DNA of 26,826 nt from a virus. This document shows, piece after piece, positions 24,001-26,826 of this stretch (within the stretch, counting starts at the first letter, position 1; each line of letters starts with the position of its first letter). The position numbers were made by a program, and so were the translations under genes. The notes below the pieces were generated by a model. It was not told the origin of the DNA. It saw only the letters and a program-made list of their open reading frames with translations, and ran no database searches. Location of the stretch: positions 1 through 26,826 of the IMG/VR virus record IMGVR_UViG_3300047356_001015. One strand, given 5' to 3'.

Positions 24001-26826
24001 TCCAAAGCCGCTAGTTTTATCTGGTGCTTGTATTTCTTGGCCTCTTTCCCAAAAGCCATTATTTTGCCGATATACAACAACTTGATTAGTTTTATCATTA
24101 TCGTATAATGCATTAGCAATTAGTACATCACCGTTTTTATTAATATCAAATTCACTTCCGAAGGTCGAAAGTAACCCTTGATCAAGAACTGTGCTTCCGT
24201 CAGTACTGTCGTTAATAACACTAGTGCCTGAAGAGTTTGGTATAAATCCAACATAGTCAATTAAATCATCTGTACTTGTCCAGTCAGTTGTATTAAATGT
24301 GCCTGGTGCTAAATTAGTTTTTGCTACATATAATACTCCTGTTCCGCTCACCGCAGGATTTTCTCTGTAAACAATATCGTTAGTAAAATAACTTATACTT
24401 TCGTTAAAGACACCTTTGTACTTTTTGTTTTTCGCATATTCCCATGTATATGTAATACCATTTTCAATGCCAGTCTTAATAAAATAGATTCTACCTGGTG
24501 AAGATTGTGTCTGTGTGCCTTCGGCATGCACCATTGTTCTATACAAGCCGTTACTAGTTTTTGCAATTTTAATATTGCTACCAAGTTTAAAGTTCGACTG
24601 TTGTTCAGGAACAGTATATGTACCAATTTCATCATATCTGCCCGGAGCAGATCTACTGTATACTGTGTATAGTCCTTGGTTAGTAAATCCACTTGGTGTT
24701 CCTGTTGATTCTGCCGGAATTCTATAAACTTGTTCCCAATCGTTGTTTATACTACTTGGTGGATTTGGTAATCTAGGAATACCTAAAACATTTCCTTCAG
24801 TATACATCCAATATTCAACTTCATTAATATTATCTTCTGCACTTAATGTAATAGGATTTCCGCTATCAAACACTAGCATTTTACCTATTCCAGAAGGTGT
24901 ATACCCTAATGATGTAAATTGTATTTCGCCCATTACACGATCGGTTTGATAATTTACATCAGGATCACCTGGTGTAGCCAAGTATTCTATTTCTGCATTT
25001 TGTCCATAGTCGTCGCCAACACTAAATGTACCTACTAAATTTTTTACAAATATAGTGGCATTTAAACTGTTTCTTTGATAAAATGTTACTTCAGCTGTTG
25101 CTCCAGTTGTTAAATCACGAACTGTATCACCTACTCTTGGCTCAAAAGGATTATCTGATGCATCTGTTTTAGTAAAGTCTAAATTAATGTATCCGTCCCA
25201 TACGTCATAAACGTTTCTTGTTGTGTTTGTAACTGTAGAACTTAATCCTATTGTAGTTAGATCTTTGAAGTCACCGGTTGTGTATTGCGGTAATTGGTTA
25301 ACATAAACACTAACTGGATCACCTGGAGATATAGTATCACTGAGTGCTTTAGGAGCTCGCATTACATATAAGTTACTTGAGAAAGTAGAATTACTTCCAC
25401 CTGCTCCAGGTAGCCCTCTATATGTTAACGTTCTTATATAACCAGTAAAAGTATTTTGACTACTAATATCAGTTGTTAAATAATCCAAACTCGAATAATA
25501 GTATCTACCAGTTGGAGTACTATCTGATATTAGATCCCAGTAAACTAATCCGGCGCCCTTGTCAATATTTGTTGTAGACGAAGTTGGTGTATACACAGGT
25601 GTGTCAATCCACCAATATCCACCCCAAACTGTTGAAGTGTTGACAGGGTCTACTGGTCCTTGTTTAACATATTCGCCGATAAAGTCGCCATCGTCTCTAA
25701 ATAAACTATCGCTAGTATTAAATGAACCGTTTACATCTCTTAGATATATTAGTATTTCAGCGCCTACTAATTTAGTATATTCAACTGTACCAGTAGCAAC
25801 CGGTGTTTGTAAAACATCTCCTATATCAACAGCGGTTGTACTACTATTAACATATAAAACTTCGTCAATTTTCTTTTGTATTGTATGTTCTTGACTTAAA
25901 AATGTATCTGTGATTACTGCATGACTTCCGTTAAAAGGTGCCCTCGATGCTAAAGCTGATAAGTCTTGGTTTCCGTATGTTACTGAATTCCATTGCAATC
26001 TTACCTGATCGTTTATTCCACTACCTTCATACAACGAAAACGGTGCTCGAACAAGTATATGGCTTGTTGGTAAACCATTAAATGCAAGTAAGTTATTATT
26101 AGGATCAATTGCATAATCCCCAACAAGCAATGTTGGAATAAAATCTGTGCTATTATTTTGCAAACCTGCAGCTTCAATATTTTCAACAACCGAACTAAAA
26201 CTATTGAATACAATATTATCTTCTTCGCCTTCAATATCAATTTTGGCACGCCATAACCCTTGATCTTTTCCAACTATACTATTTTTAGGATAATCAACAG
26301 CTGATTGAAATGCTCCTGAATATTTTGTTTTTACATTTGAAGCATTAGGCGAACCGACTACAACATATTCACCGTCTGGACTTATTGCTAGGCCTGCTCC
26401 AAAACGCTGTCTATCGTTACCAAACTTAAAAGGTTCAATAGTTTGTGTTAATATATATGTCAATGCATTAGTTGGTCTATTATATACATAAACCTTTCCG
26501 TCAGCGTCATCTGGTGTACTTACTAATAATGTAGTATTTCTATCGTCAACAGCTATTGATGTTCCAAAATTTGATCCATTGTTTATCCACTTACCAGTAC
26601 GGAAAGTATGTGCTGTAAAACTAGACGAGTTTGTTGGTATAGTTAAGTCAGGATCATCATATAACTGGAATGATGATGATGTAATAGTTCCGCCAACATA
26701 TTTTGAAGTACTATTAAGTTCTACAGTACCTTGTATATCACTAAACGTTATTCTATCATATTTTGATAATTTATGAAATCCTTGATTAAAAATAGTAGTA
26801 CTAGCAACATCTAAAGTAATAGATTC
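18007..26826 (-). CDS. Giant tail/adhesin-like structural protein, 5' end beyond window
   Basis: The frame stays open to the right edge: all 121 codons upstream of the TTG at 26463 are sense, so the protein has at least 2939 residues in view and starts outside. Its domains, N- to C-terminal, begin with FG-GAP-like strands (FGTSIAV near 26550, FGAGLAISPDGEYVV near 26380). A carbohydrate-module-like YFTNDIVY segment lies near 24390. Three more FG-GAP-like units follow: FGSEFDINKNGDVLI near 24150, FGKAIAISDDGMYIAI near 23980 and FGWELQYDGNKLFV near 23810. A mixed central region comes next, then GxGY units at about 22280, 21200 and 21080. From about 20960 to 18080 there are repeated beta-sandwich units opening with xADGSxxxF. 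The protein ends FLRAARVDLPR. Marine myoviruses carry such giant structural proteins; host-surface binding is inferred. Confidence 0.8.
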   Translation of the reverse strand, partial: ESITLDVASTTIFNQGFHKLSKYDRITFSDIQGTVELNSTSKYVGGTITSSSFQLYDDPDLTIPTNSSSFTAHTFRTGKWINNGSNFGTSIAVDDRNTTLLVSTPDDADGKVYVYNRPTNALTYILTQTIEPFKFGNDRQRFGAGLAISPDGEYVVVGSPNASNVKTKYSGAFQSAVDYPKNSIVGKDQGLWRAKIDIEGEEDNIVFNSFSSVVENIEAAGLQNNSTDFIPTLLVGDYAIDPNNNLLAFNGLPTSHILVRAPFSLYEGSGINDQVRLQWNSVTYGNQDLSALASRAPFNGSHAVITDTFLSQEHTIQKKIDEVLYVNSSTTAVDIGDVLQTPVATGTVEYTKLVGAEILIYLRDVNGSFNTSDSLFRDDGDFIGEYVKQGPVDPVNTSTVWGGYWWIDTPVYTPTSSTTNIDKGAGLVYWDLISDSTPTGRYYYSSLDYLTTDISSQNTFTGYIRTLTYRGLPGAGGSNSTFSSNLYVMRAPKALSDTISPGDPVSVYVNQLPQYTTGDFKDLTTIGLSSTVTNTTRNVYDVWDGYINLDFTKTDASDNPFEPRVGDTVRDLTTGATAEVTFYQRNSLNATIFVKNLVGTFSVGDDYGQNAEIEYLATPGDPDVNYQTDRVMGEIQFTSLGYTPSGIGKMLVFDSGNPITLSAEDNINEVEYWMYTEGNVLGIPRLPNPPSSINNDWEQVYRIPAESTGTPSGFTNQGLYTVYSRSAPGRYDEIGTYTVPEQQSNFKLGSNIKIAKTSNGLYRTMVHAEGTQTQSSPGRIYFIKTGIENGITYTWEYAKNKKYKGVFNESISYFTNDIVYRENPAVSGTGVLYVAKTNLAPGTFNTTDWTSTDDLIDYVGFIPNSSGTSVINDSTDGSTVLDQGLLSTFGSEFDINKNGDVLIANALYDNDKTNQVVVYRQNNGFWERGQEIQAPDKTSGFGKAIAISDDGMYIAISEPFNDDYNADQGKVSIYHQVNGVFTFLQDLQSPNNERAERFGWELQYDGNKLFVTSRNADSTETTTFDSNTTRFDNSFTEIVEERKDVGVVFVYEKTPTGMLFAQTIQIPDSDVNTFGRNILAKLNHFYTGLETKVDENSQGQVVDFRIDQDVKMWETYRSSNKTVDVEKIKKIFLYNIKENELLTYLDYIDPIQGKVAGPAEQELTYKTYFDPAVYTTSSSISAIQDQTSAWGPKQVGEVWWNLTTAKFTNPYQGSIQYATQSWNKVFQGNSINVYEWVESDVLPSAWDAESDTETGFSKGYSGKSLYGDSSYSTRRVYNEILKTFKTMYYFWVTDKTIVPNVEFRKIDTREIAQYITDPAAKGHRFVALISPEKFVLYNCEPLIKGTDVAINIQFWTIKNQNQNIHNQYQIVSEGLETSQPNPDVVIKWFDSLIGYDAQSRIVPDPTLSDREKYGSLNRPRQSWFKNKNEALKQVIERVNLVLTKNLIIDDKDISKLSLNDPILTTASNLYDVEVETVADLATVGTDKIERAVLSPVIKDGKITDVTIINPGKGYRYPPTISIAGKGTDAELLPVIDGAGKIISVTVLQEGTYYDSSTILTVRNFSVLVKADETLLGKWALYQRENRAWNRIKSQSYNVSLFWKYIDWYATGYNEATDIDYLIDNSYELTSLDNPVGSVVKISNIGTGGWLLIEKISASDSEDYTQNYKTIGRQNGTIKFNETLYDSEAAFTGFDTISFDTKVFDSEPIKELRIILNTIKDDILIDELLVEFNKLFFASLRYVFSEQTYVDWAFKTSFIKAKHNVGSLREDITFNNDNLPSYEAYVKEVKPFATKIREYLSAYEGLDPTKTVTTDFDLPASYNAIEGKILPKNIKVIDDVLVGTTPDLETYPNKNWLDNSSYSIVSVTPVDGGQGYTSPPELTLTGGGGSGTVLKTYLGTKGDVTKVDVVVSGSGYYSTPVISVNGNLIDGGRDATFSVELGNNPVRGITTTVNFDRTTGTYVYTQIDQTQTFTASGSQFEFNLNWPIDLKITDISVFRNNIEQLSNEYTYTNILDATASYERYYGQVSFTNKPDANDIIVINYKLSPDLYQAADRISNLYNPQEGQLGKELSQLMTGIDYGGVEVKSFGMSQGQGWDSDAWFGSTWDSYDNTYNDEIFELGDSTTLFNFSKPLETGVEYHVYRNNVRIDDPNFGTAQQTNPNALVQSITGAGQTAWSRTDDDYDVTNYVAFNEEAVPFGNTDVVIFRKSTSDGTFLPNEQTYDSIIQGGSLNYSTATGLESADITIDGDGFVTPTTSAGPEEQVPGQILDTVDIKVFERPKGGGSQVASTNYNGNGSKVTFDIGAKPLTTQSVFVKVAGNIQTLGEDNDYTIDFNNNTITLASAPAINSKVNIITLGVSGTKIIDIDTIVADGSTTSFITNVRYKANLQNIITMNGLPIENVVNKSKKADGIAGNALIKFAIPPTAGSEIKYVFFEDDLLVKNYSEVNVETITADGSSLAYDITTTPSVQQPLHFKTLVKAGNKIFNAGYNQRYITKATTLEYKIEEWQFPPGSLDSRYVEVYLNGVILDTVKWNLIVGASTVIRLKGEVQQQDGDILDVFVMTDGEYRFGYVDSASRLFVKTPNQIHFDTAIAEGTEIEIFTFNNHDYQDIQTINYDVIDRINLVPGTDEYQKYIHLHNGLIKLNQEAIDAQYLWVSINGQLLTPSVDYFVTDNKQYVKIESTISENDVVQVVHFAASKTQNKFGWSQFKDMLNRTHYIRINNEEEVTLAKDLYQYDQSITVINGEALPSPVAGSLKPAIIMIGGERIEYFVRNGNVISQFRRGTLGTGVKNMYPADTVVLNISGKNSMPYKDETLTTIFTADGTSSTYELDFTASNINEFEVFVAGKRLRKNSINNYIFNEITGPVSQDSPEGDETISAEFTVNGNQLVLTTTPTQNTKVIVVRKQGQQWTEPGTALADSDSNISRFLRAARVDLPR

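Noticed and set aside
26461-26463. TTG at 26463 as start of the giant protein
   Set aside because: The frame remains open to the window edge and the upstream codons encode a further FG-GAP-like unit, so this is an internal leucine codon.
1-26826. Integrase, transposase, insertion sequence ends, tRNA genes, CRISPR arrays, riboswitches
   Set aside because: No motifs, clover-leaf-like segments, regularly spaced direct repeats or target-site duplications were seen; no gene-free stretch is large enough to hide them.

Overview
The window reads as a piece of the late, tail-fibre end of a large T4-like marine myovirus genome, most likely a phage of Prochlorococcus/Synechococcus or SAR11-type bacteria. 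The grounds are strong AT richness, wall-to-wall packing with overlapping starts and stops, T4-type late promoter octamers (TATAAATA and GATAAATA) in front of structural genes, a run of phage tail/fibre proteins including a Tail Collar protein and a giant adhesin-like protein, and metabolic genes of the kind such phages carry. I see no integrase, transposase, tRNA, rRNA or CRISPR array. Host assignment is inference.

Layout. (1) 1-2096, minus strand: an SGNH hydrolase (cut by the left edge), a GT-A-like protein and a nucleotide-sugar dehydrogenase, led by a perfect TATAAATA at 2130-2137. (2) 2160-5982, plus strand: five tightly coupled genes, namely a half-size DegT/StrS-type PLP aminotransferase, a second SGNH hydrolase, an AGAT/StrB-type amidinotransferase, a 2OG-Fe(II) oxygenase and a 395-aa protein of unknown function. 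Its late-type octamer abuts the one for the minus strand. (3) 5975-10799, minus strand: a twitch-domain radical SAM protein, three GT-A-like proteins, one unknown protein and a conserved-looking 115-aa protein, led by a textbook TTGACA-N17-TATACT promoter with an inverted repeat over its -10. (4) 10861-26826, minus strand: tail/fibre genes, namely a 303-aa structural protein, three tandem fibre paralogues that share an N-terminal domain but differ at the C-terminus, a 204-aa structural protein, and a giant protein of at least 2939 codons that runs off the right edge.

How it may work together. Regions 1-3 hold enzymes for making and tailoring a sugar or related small molecule (oxidation, transamination, amidino transfer, hydroxylation, ester or acyl chemistry, radical SAM chemistry, glycosyl transfer), placed beside the genes of the receptor-binding apparatus. 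One reading is a phage-encoded pathway that decorates the virion, its fibres or the host surface with an unusual, possibly guanidino-bearing, glycan. The families are read from visible motifs; the joint pathway is inference. There is no gene-free stretch longer than about 65 bases.
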